Of a DNA stretch of 64,000 bases, positions 36,601 to 44,415 are shown piece after piece (position 1 is the first letter of the stretch; each line of letters begins with the position of its first letter). Source of the stretch: CAZVYN01 sp964631125. Its GTDB lineage: Bacteria; Eisenbacteria; RBG-16-71-46; CAIMUX01. The notes beneath the pieces are model-generated. The model had not been told where the DNA came from, searched no databases, and worked only from the letters and a program-made list of their open reading frames with translations. The DNA lies in contig CAZVYN010000009.1 of the NCBI GenBank assembly GCA_964631125.1, forward strand, positions 1 to 64,000. The letters run 5' to 3'. Both the position numbers and the translations under genes were made by a program.

Positions 36601-38882
36601 AGGAACGTCGTCTCACCGACTTCGATCTTTCCGTTGCCGTTCCCGAGCGTTCCGGCAAGTCCGTCCGTCGCATCGTCGATGGTCAACGCGTCGAGTGCGA
36701 GGAAACCGTCGGTCGACTCCACCACCTGCGCCGTGCCCTGGTAGGGCACACCGTCTCGGTGCGTCACCGTGACCTGCAGCGCGCCGACCGTGGAGGGCGC
36801 GAACTCCACCGAGGCGACGCCGTTCACGTCGGTCAGGGCGGTGGCGAAGGCGTCTCCCGACTTGTGGAAGCAGACGAGCGCGCCCTCGACCGGCGTCCCG
36901 GACGCTTCGACGGTGACCTCCGCCGCGCCGCTTCCCAGGGCGAGTGTCGTCGGGTGCTCGACCGTGAGGAGATCCGGAATCGACGTCCACGGCCGGAGAG
37001 ACGGATCGCCCAGGAAGATCAGGCTGTAGGTCAAGAAGCGCAGGTTGCTATCGGCGTTCCCCACGACCGTCGCGGCGGCGGCCACGGCAGCGTAGTGCGC
37101 CTCGCCGAGCGTCACGTTGCCGTCGCCCGGCCAGGTCCGGAAGAACTTGTTCTGGTGGCGGGCCGCCGCCAACGGGAAGTCGACGTTGGTCGAGCCGATA
37201 TAGGCCAAGCCGCCGCCGGTCGGGTTGAGGATCCACGCCTCGCCGGCGCAGTCGTACTCGACCGCCGCGGAGTTGCAGTTCACGACGTAGCAGAAGGCGG
37301 TGATCTTCCCGGAGTCTCCGTTGCGCAGTCGGAACAGATTGGAGGAAACGATGCGCTCGGCGCCGATCGACCATCGATCGCGATCACCGTGACCGACCTG
37401 ATGAACCACGTGCGCGCCCGCCTCCAGATGCGACATCACGCTCGTGAAGTTGAGCGGTTGCGCCGCCGGACGACCTCGATCGACCCACCAATAGTCGCGC
37501 TCGTAGAGTTCGCTGAACTCGAAGAACCCGCCCCGTTCGTTCACCCGGACCGAGTCGATCATGCGGATGCAATCGAGCGCGCCGTCCGCATTGGCACAGA
37601 CCGGGTTCCCCGGACAGGCGGCGCAGTCATCGCACTCGCCCAACTGCCACTCGCGATGGAAGAGGACCTCGCCCATCGTGACGACGTCCTTCAGATACGA
37701 GTCGCGTCGGGGATTGGTCACATAGCGTTGGAGTTTCGACCAGTAGGCCGTCACGTCACTCGGCGTCCGCGCGGAGACCCGACCCACCATCAGCTCTGGG
37801 ATCAAGTCGGTCTGGTCGTGGATTCGATTCGTCTGGCCGAACGTCCCCTCGCCGAAAGCGGCGTTGCCGTTGGCGTTCCAATCGCCGTCCAGACAGGCGT
37901 AGTAGTAATCGCACGAGACGTCGGTGCCCCCGCTGCGAGGATTGAACGCCCAACTGTGCGCGTAGCGGATCGGGACGATCGACGGATCGCCGCCCATCAA
38001 CACCCATCGCGCGCCCCAGTAGTCATAGGCATCGCGCAGGAAGAGTCGGATCTTCTCGGGCGCGTCGATCCCCTGCGGATAGTTCTCGTAGATCCACTCG
38101 ACCGTCTGGATGGCGGCGGGTGTCCCACTGCGCGTCTTCCACGCGGCCATCGGAGTCCAAGACGCGGCGAGCGCGTCCGTCGTGATGATCAGATACTCGA
38201 ACGGAACTCCCTCGGGTGTCGGCGTCGGATTCGTCGCCACAGTCCCACGGAGGTCCAACTTGGTGGAACTCGCCGAAGCGGGCCTCGCCTCGAGGGGTCG
38301 GAGCGGACGGGACGCCCGACTCGCAGCCGCTTGTGATGGCGCGACAGCGGCGGGTTCGATCTGGAGCCGAATCCGCAAGACCCCGCTCGGAGTCCAGGCG
38401 AGCGCAGCGTCCTCCGCGCGCAGTTCGAACGGACAGACCCAGAAGACCGCGCGCGACACTCCGCGCTCTCGCTCGATCCCCGAGAACACGACCGGCGCCT
38501 CCGGTCGGCGGCCATCCGAGGGATCGAGACGCAGCGACATCAACTGCGGCCCGCCTTCTTGCTCCGGCCGATCCAGCGGGGCGGCGGTCGCGACGAGTCC
38601 GCTCAACGGCTCGGTGGCGCTCGCGTCCCAGGACCACGAAACCGGCGACTCTCCGTTCGTGATCGGGACAGCAACGCGCACCCAGGGCAGATCGACTTCG
38701 CCAGCTTTAGCGCGGAACTCGGCCCCCTGCAGCTCGATCGCGCGCGCCTCGCCGTCGATCCAAATCTGTCGCACCTGATCTCGGCGCCAGTGAAGCGGGA
38801 CCTCGACGTCGCGGGCGACGGCGACCCCGCTCGAGCCAAGGGCTAGGAACAGGGCGAACAAGGCGCCCATGCGGGTGCGCAT
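33684..38882 (-). CDS. Gingipain-like C25 cysteine peptidase with FG-GAP repeats and FlgD-like tail
   Basis: A giant exported protease of 1,732 residues. The signal peptide is LFALFLALGSSGVAVA. A prodomain-like region (25-215) precedes the C25 caspase-fold core: YLIITTDALAASW, WVLMGGDPSIVPIRY, the catalytic His in HQVGHGDRDRWS (about 497) and the Cys in YVVNCNSAAVEYDC (about 534). Ig-like and fibronectin segments follow, including a CARDB-like part near 840-960. An FG-GAP/VCBS propeller-like region lies at about 1090-1520 (VADIDNDGMPEVV, LGDLDGDGDLDVAYG, ILGDLDGDLRPEIIVG). A FlgD-Ig sorting domain ends it (SPNPFRPSTRLDLELP, VWDGRDDSGRDVGSGLYF). AGGAGGAAG precedes ATG 38882. Probably cell-surface or secreted. 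Confidence 0.9.
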   Translation of the reverse strand: MRTRMGALFALFLALGSSGVAVARDVEVPLHWRRDQVRQIWIDGEARAIELQGAEFRAKAGEVDLPWVRVAVPITNGESPVSWSWDASATEPLSGLVATAAPLDRPEQEGGPQLMSLRLDPSDGRRPEAPVVFSGIERERGVSRAVFWVCPFELRAEDAALAWTPSGVLRIRLQIEPAAVAPSQAAASRASRPLRPLEARPASASSTKLDLRGTVATNPTPTPEGVPFEYLIITTDALAASWTPMAAWKTRSGTPAAIQTVEWIYENYPQGIDAPEKIRLFLRDAYDYWGARWVLMGGDPSIVPIRYAHSWAFNPRSGGTDVSCDYYYACLDGDWNANGNAAFGEGTFGQTNRIHDQTDLIPELMVGRVSARTPSDVTAYWSKLQRYVTNPRRDSYLKDVVTMGEVLFHREWQLGECDDCAACPGNPVCANADGALDCIRMIDSVRVNERGGFFEFSELYERDYWWVDRGRPAAQPLNFTSVMSHLEAGAHVVHQVGHGDRDRWSIGAERIVSSNLFRLRNGDSGKITAFCYVVNCNSAAVEYDCAGEAWILNPTGGGLAYIGSTNVDFPLAAARHQNKFFRTWPGDGNVTLGEAHYAAVAAAATVVGNADSNLRFLTYSLIFLGDPSLRPWTSIPDLLTVEHPTTLALGSGAAEVTVEASGTPVEGALVCFHKSGDAFATALTDVNGVASVEFAPSTVGALQVTVTHRDGVPYQGTAQVVESTDGFLALDALTIDDATDGLAGTLGNGNGKIEVGETTFLGVTFSNNGAGAANAAEAALEIGEVPGDAVVIELLDGGAALGSVAAGASGTSARAFQLSVRENDPPAAFDDLVLVPAEIVWSSSAGTTRQPIVLEIVRPDLVVFRGDPVNETDSGTPPAPADNFAWSFEFMNRGAGDATHVRARLEPELPSAVTFRRQSTGLTSAATDEHAETTAPFAFTINSVTNLRFDLLLEDTLTTPARLLWRRGVDMAGPTAPDSVGAIGTPDAIRIGWSQVTPAGRDDLSGYRVERSGAIDGAYAPIGVGILGRTRSVTDEQLPPLTAYWYRVAAVDSSGNRSEFTEPILVTTAVGSLDGWPAFLDDQPEEFGAPTVENLNASGGYEVLTPGDVLYVFEANGGDYVDGDGSLSTRGKFFSPSVGQRVWGKPAVADIDNDGMPEVVCIARNGHQAGNQPAASLLIFEHDGALKASVPLANATIVSSPAIGNVDSDEDLEIVFLGSRSVWGFNGDGSPIRPGTNGEILSLGANAFFLYGSIALSNFDGDSQDELVFTTRTELDSSPAKLYIINAENGSSISTRFPYSYAGGGAPQEISNSSPAIAHLENVGTPATPEILVTTKYGIWCIDPLRASNPLLWYARSTFNAAALPVNDIDINPSPALGDLDGDGDLDVAYGWSRGRLYVRDALTGTPLPEYQSGANPFLEVGAANTQMGSPILGDLDGDLRPEIIVGDLSGRVYAIRPDGSMMPGFPYFVGGRVTAGLAVWDIDRDGHPNLVIQAHQVTQVTTLDFPAGVFNENDPIAFPWPQFRHDARNTGSFPNPIMTPVAVQAPMVRAAGAYDVEIEWETGHPFQVFVVERRASHVEDWSEVGSYSPEETRVGPGRYLSRDVVPSTGLWFYRIVAIDIHGEPSLSGESQVTVTATPAAFRLYAASPNPFRPSTRLDLELPSAMQASVRVYDASGRVLATLADRSLNAGRHTLVWDGRDDSGRDVGSGLYFVEARLADGRRERQKVVRLD

Positions 38883-39311
38883 GACTTCCTCCTGCAGCGA
38901 CTTCTCGTGGTGGGACCGTGGGTGTCAGCGAGAGCTCTCGCGTCGCTGACGGTCGACATCATCGACAAACTCACCCGACTGCGGCAAGCGATTCAGACGG
39001 CGCGGACAACACGGACGGGCCGCGCGTTCGGCGCTCGTCCCTCGCTGCCGACCGCGGTTTCAGCGGCCAAAGGGGGCTCGATCTCGTGGAATCTGCGTCT
39101 TTCCAGCGTTTCGGACGGTTTTCTGTTGCTCCGCCTCCTTCCGGGGTGCTAGAACACAGGCCGATTCGCGGTTGCCGGCTGCCGTGAGGAGCCACGCGCC
39201 GAGCGAATCTCACGGCAGGCGCCCCGCCCTCGGCTGGGCGACCCGAAGGCGCAAGGTGGACGCGGGGATCGAAGGGTCCTCGGGTCCGTGGGTCCAAGGA
39301 GGGATGCTCAG
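38883..39311. other. Divergent intergenic region of 429 bp upstream of HU
   Basis: This region separates the C25 peptidase from hup. It holds the AGGAGG of the peptidase on the minus strand, a candidate hup promoter near 39126-39155 and AAGGAGG just before hup. The stretch 38960-39120 shows no gene, repeat or clear structure. An untranslated leader of about 150 nt would precede hup if the candidate promoter is real. Confidence 0.5.
39126..39155 (+). promoter_or_regulatory. Candidate promoter for the HU gene
   Basis: TTGCTC (39126-39131) and TAGAAC (39150-39155) are separated by 18 bp, the second preceded by TGC as in an extended -10. The match is moderate. Confidence 0.35.
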
Positions 39312-39593
39312 ATGACCAAGACGCAGCTCGTCGACGCGCTCATGAAAGAGACGCAGCTCGAGAAGAAGGCAGTGAAGGTCTTTCTGGATGGCTTGACGCA
39401 GATGGTCGAGAAGACGTTGAAGAAGGGCGGAGACGTTCCTCTCACGGGCCTCGGCAAGTTCAAGGTCCAGGCTCGCAAGGCTCGCATCGGTCGGAATCCG
39501 CAGACCGGCGAGCAGATCAAGATCCCGGCCAAGAAGGTCGTCAAGTTCACCGTGGCCAAGAACCTCAAGGACACGGTCCTCAAGAAGAAGTAA
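39312..39593 (+). CDS. HU family DNA-binding protein
   Basis: A 93-residue nucleoid protein. MTKTQLVDALMKETQLEKK is the helical dimerisation start; GLGKFKVQARKARIGRNPQTGEQIKIPAKK is the beta arm with the conserved GRNPQTG loop that intercalates in DNA. It bends and compacts DNA as a dimer. ATG 39312 is chosen over an in-frame upstream start because AAGGAGG lies 9 bp before it and the protein begins at the family's usual position. Followed by a strong bidirectional hairpin. Confidence 0.97.
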   Translation: MTKTQLVDALMKETQLEKKAVKVFLDGLTQMVEKTLKKGGDVPLTGLGKFKVQARKARIGRNPQTGEQIKIPAKKVVKFTVAKNLKDTVLKKK

Positions 39594-39641
39594 CGCGAAC
39601 GATCGCGCGGCCCAGCTGGCCGACTGGCTGGCCGAACCGTC

Positions 39642-40865
39642 TCAGGGCGAGCCTCGGAAATCACTCCGAGGCTCGCGCTCTTCCTCGATCCATCGACCGT
39701 AGAGCGCCGGAAATCTCCCGTAGGTCGCGGACCAGGAGTAGCGAGCCTCCACCTCCGCGCGTCCGGCGTCTGCGCACGTGCGACGGCGGGAGTCGTCTCG
39801 CAGCAAGCCGATCAGCGCCGCCGCCATCTCGGTCGGACCCGTGACGATCGTGATCCCCGCGCCGTCCAGTTCGAGCCCGGCGATGGCCTCGGGGTACGCG
39901 ACGACCGGCACTCGAGCGGCCAGCGCCTCCAGCACCCGTCCCCGCTGGCCGCTGCCGGCTCGCAGCGGCAGCGCGAGCACCGACATGGACTTGAGCCACG
40001 GGCGTACGTCCTCGACGAATCCCGGCACGCGAACACCGTCGACCGCGTCGAGTCGGCGCAGATCACGCGGTGGCGTCGCGCCCAGGAGAACGAACTCCGG
40101 GTCGAACTCCTGCGCGCGGATCGCGGGTCTGACTTGGTGGAGCAATTCTCGAGCGGCCGCCTGATTGGCGGGCGTCGACAGATTGCCGTAGAACCCGACG
40201 CGCAGCGCTGGACGGAGCGCGGGCCGACTCTCTCCTTCGTCCCATGCGTCGAGGTCCACTCCCATCGGCGCGACCTCGATGCGGGCGTCGGCCCCCAGCC
40301 GAGTCCGGAGTGTGGCCGCATCCGCGGCCGTGATCGCCAGGATGTGGTCGTAGCGCGCTAGTTGAGCAAGCTCCTGCTCGGCCTCTCGAGACGAAACCTG
40401 TCCGAAGACTCGAGCGTGACGTTCGTACTGGACGTCGTGAGTATCGACCACCCAGATCGGCGGCCGCGGAAAGCGCCGGATCCTCCGCAGCGAGTACCAG
40501 TACGCCGCATGGACGAGATCGGGCTTCACTCGATCGACCGCTCGCTCGACCTCTCGCGCGAGCGCCGGAAGACTCTGGAAGTAGGTCTCGGCGTGGAGCC
40601 CCTCGCGCCAGCGCGACCAACGAGCCCGCAGATGCCACGCGAACTTGGCGCCCGCGCTCGCGCGATGAGAGGCCAGGACCGGCCGCCAGTCGCCGAGTTG
40701 CGCGATCGGCCCGGGATCCTCCAAGCGACGACGATCGTGTACCAACGTGACGATCGTGAGTTCGAACTCGCGCGAGAGCGCTTCGAGGATACGGAAGTTG
40801 CGCACCCGATTGCCCATGTCGAGGGGGTGCGGATGATCCGGCAGGACGGCGAGAACGCGCCTCAA
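39642..40865 (-). CDS. GT4-type glycosyltransferase
   Basis: A 407-residue GT-B glycosyltransferase. RRVLAVLPDHPHPLDMGNRV is the N-terminal Rossmann start, WVVDTHDVQYERHARVF a mid motif, RVGFYGNLSTPANQ begins the nucleotide-sugar domain, and LPLRAGSGQRGRVLEALAARVPVVAYPEAIAGLE holds the EX7E-like donor site (given here in part: SGQRGRVLEALAA). It may act in envelope glycan synthesis. The start is TTG 40865, overlapping the previous stop by 4 bp (TTGA); the SD is weak, so coupling is likely. Its last codons form half of the terminator hairpin shared with hup. Last gene of an operon with a GT2, acpS and a secreted unknown. Confidence 0.85.
   Translation of the reverse strand: MRRVLAVLPDHPHPLDMGNRVRNFRILEALSREFELTIVTLVHDRRRLEDPGPIAQLGDWRPVLASHRASAGAKFAWHLRARWSRWREGLHAETYFQSLPALAREVERAVDRVKPDLVHAAYWYSLRRIRRFPRPPIWVVDTHDVQYERHARVFGQVSSREAEQELAQLARYDHILAITAADAATLRTRLGADARIEVAPMGVDLDAWDEGESRPALRPALRVGFYGNLSTPANQAAARELLHQVRPAIRAQEFDPEFVLLGATPPRDLRRLDAVDGVRVPGFVEDVRPWLKSMSVLALPLRAGSGQRGRVLEALAARVPVVAYPEAIAGLELDGAGITIVTGPTEMAAALIGLLRDDSRRRTCADAGRAEVEARYSWSATYGRFPALYGRWIEEEREPRSDFRGSP
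39647..39676. terminator. 12-bp perfect stem shared by hup and the GT4 gene
   Basis: GCGAGCCTCGGA-AATCAC-TCCGAGGCTCGC lies 53 bp after the hup stop. On the opposite strand it encodes the last residues of the glycosyltransferase (REPRSDF), so one hairpin may end both convergent transcripts. Confidence 0.75.
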
Positions 40866-41824
40866 CGAGATCCGGGCGTCGGAGTCGAGACTTCCTTCGG
40901 CGCGGCCTCTGGTTCGCCTCCGGTCGCCCGCCGCTCCTCCAGTTCCTTCACCATCTGGAGCTGGAGCTCGGTGAAGTTGGGCAGGTCGACATAGATGACC
41001 CGCGAGTCGTCGCAGTCCTTGGCCCGCAGATGGAACTCGTGCGCATACAGCTCCGTCGGGGGGGTCGTCGTATCGTCGATCCCGACGACCGCGAGGTACT
41101 GCTCGACCAACTGCCAGTTCGTCGTCCCGCAATTCGTCTCCAGCCTACCGATGATCCAGTCCTCTTGCAGGATGCGACTCTCATAGTCCTTCAACGGCGA
41201 GCCGTGTCGCTCCGACCACTGATGACACCAGTCCTGTAGGTAGCGCAGGAAGCCGTCCTCGACTCCTGCGATGTCGGTGGTGGCGCCGAGAGCGAGCAGC
41301 GTATCGGACTGCGCCAACGCGTAGGTCGCGAGGATCGGGACGTGGAGACCCAGGACGTGACCCGGGGGGGCGGTGTTGACCATCTTCGTTTCCAACAACT
41401 GCCGGCCGGTGGTGAGGACCTCGTCGGGGTTGGCGCGCCCGTAGATCTCGAGCGCGCCGCGCAACTCGCGGACCAACGTGTCGGCGACAGCGTCGGTGAT
41501 CAGCAGCCACTCCAACTGGTTCTTCGGATAGGTGTTCGCGACCCGATCGCCGAATCGAGCGTGCTGGGCGAAGGCGCCGCGGACCGCTCGGTGCAACCTG
41601 GCGCGATCTCGAGCGATCGGCGTAGTCGATCGAGTCCACGCGCGGATCGAATCGACGCCCGCGTCGGTGTACTGCTTCAGACTCACGCTCGGCATCAGGC
41701 CCATCTTCTTGGCGCGCTCCGCCGACTGGATACCCCCTTCTCCCTGGGCGCGGAGCGGAGGCGCCCAAGCAACCACCGAACTCAGTGTGAACAGGATCAG
41801 AATCCACGACCCGCGTGCCGTCAT
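40862..41824 (-). CDS. Exported protein of unknown function
   Basis: A 320-residue protein I do not recognise. The N-terminus MTARGSWILILFTLSSVVAW ending PPLRAQ is a Sec signal peptide. The mature part is helical, with TYPKNQLEWLLITDAVADTL, a region rich in aromatic residues (FLRYLQDWCHQWSERHG), and cysteines in DWCHQW, ETNCGTTNW and AKDCDDS. The C-terminal 30 residues are Glu/Pro-rich. ATG 41824 is chosen because GGAGGAG, inside the end of acpS, lies 8 bp upstream; GTG 41833 has no spacing to that SD. It is the third gene of GT2-acpS-unknown-GT4 and may act in lipid-linked glycan export. That role is inference. Confidence 0.7.
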   Translation of the reverse strand: MTARGSWILILFTLSSVVAWAPPLRAQGEGGIQSAERAKKMGLMPSVSLKQYTDAGVDSIRAWTRSTTPIARDRARLHRAVRGAFAQHARFGDRVANTYPKNQLEWLLITDAVADTLVRELRGALEIYGRANPDEVLTTGRQLLETKMVNTAPPGHVLGLHVPILATYALAQSDTLLALGATTDIAGVEDGFLRYLQDWCHQWSERHGSPLKDYESRILQEDWIIGRLETNCGTTNWQLVEQYLAVVGIDDTTTPPTELYAHEFHLRAKDCDDSRVIYVDLPNFTELQLQMVKELEERRATGGEPEAAPKEVSTPTPGSR

Positions 41825-41829
41825 ATCGT

Positions 41830-42246
41830 TCACTCCTCCGACCCCTCTTTCGCCGGCGCCGCCGCCGGCAATGCGCTCCCCTCGAGGACGACCATCGCGG
41901 CCGCCAGCTCTCGCGTGTGCGTGATGGACAGGTGGGAAGCGGTGACCCCCAGGCTCCGCGCGCGCTCGGCGGCGGCGCCCGTCAGGTCGAGAACCGGTTG
42001 CCCGGACGGGAGGTTCCGCACCTGGATGTCGACCCAGCGTACCCCGCTGGAGAATCCGGTTCCCAGAGCCTTCATCGCAGCCTCCTTGGAGGCGAAGCGG
42101 GCGGCCAGGTACTGGTCTCGGTCTCCGCGCTGGCTCTCCAACTCGATCGGTGCGTAGATCCGCCGCAGGAATCGCTCTCCATGCCGCGCGACCGCGTCCC
42201 GCACTCGCGCCACCTCGATCATGTCGAGGCCGATTCCTCGGATCAC
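41830..42246 (-). CDS. acpS: Holo-[acyl-carrier-protein] synthase
   Basis: A 138-residue 4'-phosphopantetheinyl transferase that activates acyl carrier protein with the CoA phosphopantetheine arm. GIGLDMIEVARVR carries the metal-binding Asp8. The second metal residue is in AARFASKEAAMKALGTG (Glu), and LSITHTRELAAAMV is the conserved C-terminal strand. GTG 42246 is the start: it overlaps the upstream GT2 stop by 4 bp (GTGA) and places Asp8 at its normal position. Length is typical of AcpS. Confidence 0.94.
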   Translation of the reverse strand: MIRGIGLDMIEVARVRDAVARHGERFLRRIYAPIELESQRGDRDQYLAARFASKEAAMKALGTGFSSGVRWVDIQVRNLPSGQPVLDLTGAAAERARSLGVTASHLSITHTRELAAAMVVLEGSALPAAAPAKEGSEE

Positions 42247-43115
42247 GGTGCGGCGCTTCTTCCCGCGCGTTTGTCGATCAGATCGGCCAGCAGTCCGATC
42301 GCGACCATCTGCACGGCCGAGACGAAGAGGATCGCTACGCTCGCATCCATGACGCGGGGGGTGTAGCGCCAACTGAGGTAGAGCACCGCGAGGCCCGCGA
42401 GGAAGAGCATCCCCGCCAGGGGCAGGAATATCTTGAGCGGCCTGAAGTAGAGCGTCGTCCGAAGGATCAGCGCCGTGAAATTCAGCGTGTCGTGGATCGG
42501 TCGGATCTTCGACCGTCCCTCGCGCTTGTGGTAGTCGATCGGCACGTACTCGACAAACCGATCGTTGACGTGGAACGCGAGCGTCACCGTCGTCGTGAAC
42601 GAGAATCCGGACGGAAGGATGTCGAAGAACCGCACGACGTCTTCACGACGAAACGCGCGCAGCCCGGAATTGAGATCGGGGATCCGCGTTTCGCTCAGGT
42701 AGTTGGCGAGCGCATTCAGAGCCCACTTCGCGGGCCGCCGCACCCACGGGATCGCGACGTTCTTCCCGGTCCTCGAGCCGACCACCATGTGGTTGTCGGC
42801 CAATCCGCGCACCAGTTCGGGAATCCGCTCGTTGGGATAGGTTCCGTCGGCGTCGGTGATGACGATCGAGTTCGCTTGGGTCGCGCGGATTCCCGTTTTG
42901 AGCGAAGCGCCGTACCCGCGATTCTCGCGGTGCCTCACGACCCGAACCCCGCGGTCCGCGGCCACCGCCGCGGTGCGGTCGGTCGAGCCGTCGTCGACGA
43001 TCACGATCTCCCACGAGGGATCGAGTCGCTTCAGCTCGTCGATGACGGGTCCGATGCCCCCTTCTTCGTTGTACGCCGGGACGACGATCGCAACCGCTGG
43101 CTTGGTCGACTGCAT
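42243..43115 (-). CDS. GT2 dolichyl/undecaprenyl-phosphate sugar transferase-like
   Basis: A 290-residue glycosyltransferase. VAIVVPAYNEEGGIG, VDDGSTDRTA and ITDADGTYPNERI form the GT2 nucleotide-sugar site, and RFVEYVPIDYHKREGRSKI is the acceptor-side motif of DPM1-like enzymes. Two C-terminal hydrophobic helices (IFLPLAGMLFLAGLAVLYL and the DASVAILFVSAVQMVAIGL region) anchor it to the membrane. Such enzymes attach a sugar to a polyprenyl phosphate. GAGGAG precedes ATG 43115. First gene of the operon with acpS. Confidence 0.9.
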   Translation of the reverse strand: MQSTKPAVAIVVPAYNEEGGIGPVIDELKRLDPSWEIVIVDDGSTDRTAAVAADRGVRVVRHRENRGYGASLKTGIRATQANSIVITDADGTYPNERIPELVRGLADNHMVVGSRTGKNVAIPWVRRPAKWALNALANYLSETRIPDLNSGLRAFRREDVVRFFDILPSGFSFTTTVTLAFHVNDRFVEYVPIDYHKREGRSKIRPIHDTLNFTALILRTTLYFRPLKIFLPLAGMLFLAGLAVLYLSWRYTPRVMDASVAILFVSAVQMVAIGLLADLIDKRAGRSAAP

Positions 43116-43325
43116 GCGCTCCTCGATCGTCGCACTCCCTGCTCGTGGATTTCTCAGGGCTGCGCACGTCCGCGCCCCTGGATCGACGAATGCCGCCGGA
43201 GGATACCGAGGCGCCGCGCGTGGGGCAACTCGCGCTCGGTGTCCGATCGAGCGATTTGACCCTTCGGGCGAGCGGTGGATAGCATGCGCGGGCGCAGCTC
43301 CGAGCCACCGAGAGGATCCTTCGCG

Positions 43326-44396
43326 ATGAGAGCAATGGTCGTGCGCGAGCACGGAGAACCCTCGGTCCTGACCGTCGAAGCGCGACCCGATCCGCAACCC
43401 GGGGCGGGCGAGGTGCGGCTGCGCGTGCGGGCCGTGGCGCTCAACCACCTGGACCTCTGGGTTCGCCGTGGAGTGTCCGGCCATCGCTTCCCGTTGCCGA
43501 TCATCCCCGGCTGTGATGTCGCCGGGATCATCGATTCCATCGGCGATGGCGTGACGGGGCGATCGCTCGGGGAACCCGTGCTCCTCGCTCCGGGAATCGG
43601 ATGCGGCCTCTGCCAGGCCTGCTTCTGCGGACGCGATCACCTCTGCCGCGCGTACGGGATCTTCGGCGAGACTCGCGACGGAGGCTGCGCGGAGTTCATG
43701 GTCGCGCCGGCCACTCATCTGCTCTCGATCCCTCCGCGGCTGAGTTGGCAGGAGGCGGCGGCGCTCCCGCTCACGCTCCTCACCGCGTGGCACATGCTGG
43801 CGGATCGCGCCGAACTCAGGCCTGGCGAAACGGTGCTCGTGCAGGCCGGCGGCAGCGGCGTCGGAGTTCTCAGCATCCAGATCGCCCGCTTGCTCGGGGC
43901 CCGCGTCTTCGCCACGGTCGGGAGTCCCGAGAAGGTCGAGGCTGCCCGCGCGCTCGGCGCCGATGAGGTCATCGAGTATCGCAAGGTCGACTTCCTGGAG
44001 GAGACCCGTCGACTCACCGGAAAACGCGGCGTCGACGTGATCGTCGATCACATCGGCGCGGAGACTCTGCAGAGAGATGTCCGTGCGCTGGCCAAGGGCG
44101 GACGCCTGGTGATCTGCGGGGCCACTTCAGGTTCCGACGCCCGCTTCGATCTGCGGCATCTCTTCTTCAAGAGCCTCTCGATCCTTGGTTCGACCATGGG
44201 CAGTCGGGGCGAACTGGAGACCGCGATGCGGTTCGTCGCTCAGGGCAAGCTGCGCGCCGTCGTCGATCGTGTCTTCGCGATGGAGAACCTGCCGTACGCG
44301 CACGCCTGGCTCGAAGAGCGACGCGCCTTCGGCAAGGTTCTGGTCAGCGGGTTCGGCGTCGAACCTGCCTCGCTCGCCGCGCAGGTCCGAGACTAG
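43326..44396 (+). CDS. Zinc-binding alcohol dehydrogenase / quinone oxidoreductase family
   Basis: A 356-residue MDR-superfamily NAD(P)H oxidoreductase. It has the structural zinc site CGLCQACFCGRDHLC (CX2CX2CX7C) and the nucleotide-binding QAGGSGVGVLSIQIARLLGA. The catalytic-zinc cysteine found in classical alcohol dehydrogenases is replaced (NHLDLWVRRG), so it resembles quinone-oxidoreductase members with only a structural zinc. Substrate is unknown. ATG 43326 is the first Met; Met at 43335 is possible. Divergent from the GT2-acpS operon. Confidence 0.88.
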   Translation: MRAMVVREHGEPSVLTVEARPDPQPGAGEVRLRVRAVALNHLDLWVRRGVSGHRFPLPIIPGCDVAGIIDSIGDGVTGRSLGEPVLLAPGIGCGLCQACFCGRDHLCRAYGIFGETRDGGCAEFMVAPATHLLSIPPRLSWQEAAALPLTLLTAWHMLADRAELRPGETVLVQAGGSGVGVLSIQIARLLGARVFATVGSPEKVEAARALGADEVIEYRKVDFLEETRRLTGKRGVDVIVDHIGAETLQRDVRALAKGGRLVICGATSGSDARFDLRHLFFKSLSILGSTMGSRGELETAMRFVAQGKLRAVVDRVFAMENLPYAHAWLEERRAFGKVLVSGFGVEPASLAAQVRD

Positions 44397-44415
44397 GACG
44401 CGAACCGGCTCGCAC

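Noticed and set aside
36093..38336. 747-codon plus-strand frame inside the C25 peptidase gene
   Set aside because: Arg/Val/Asp-rich antisense translation without motifs; the minus strand encodes the peptidase.
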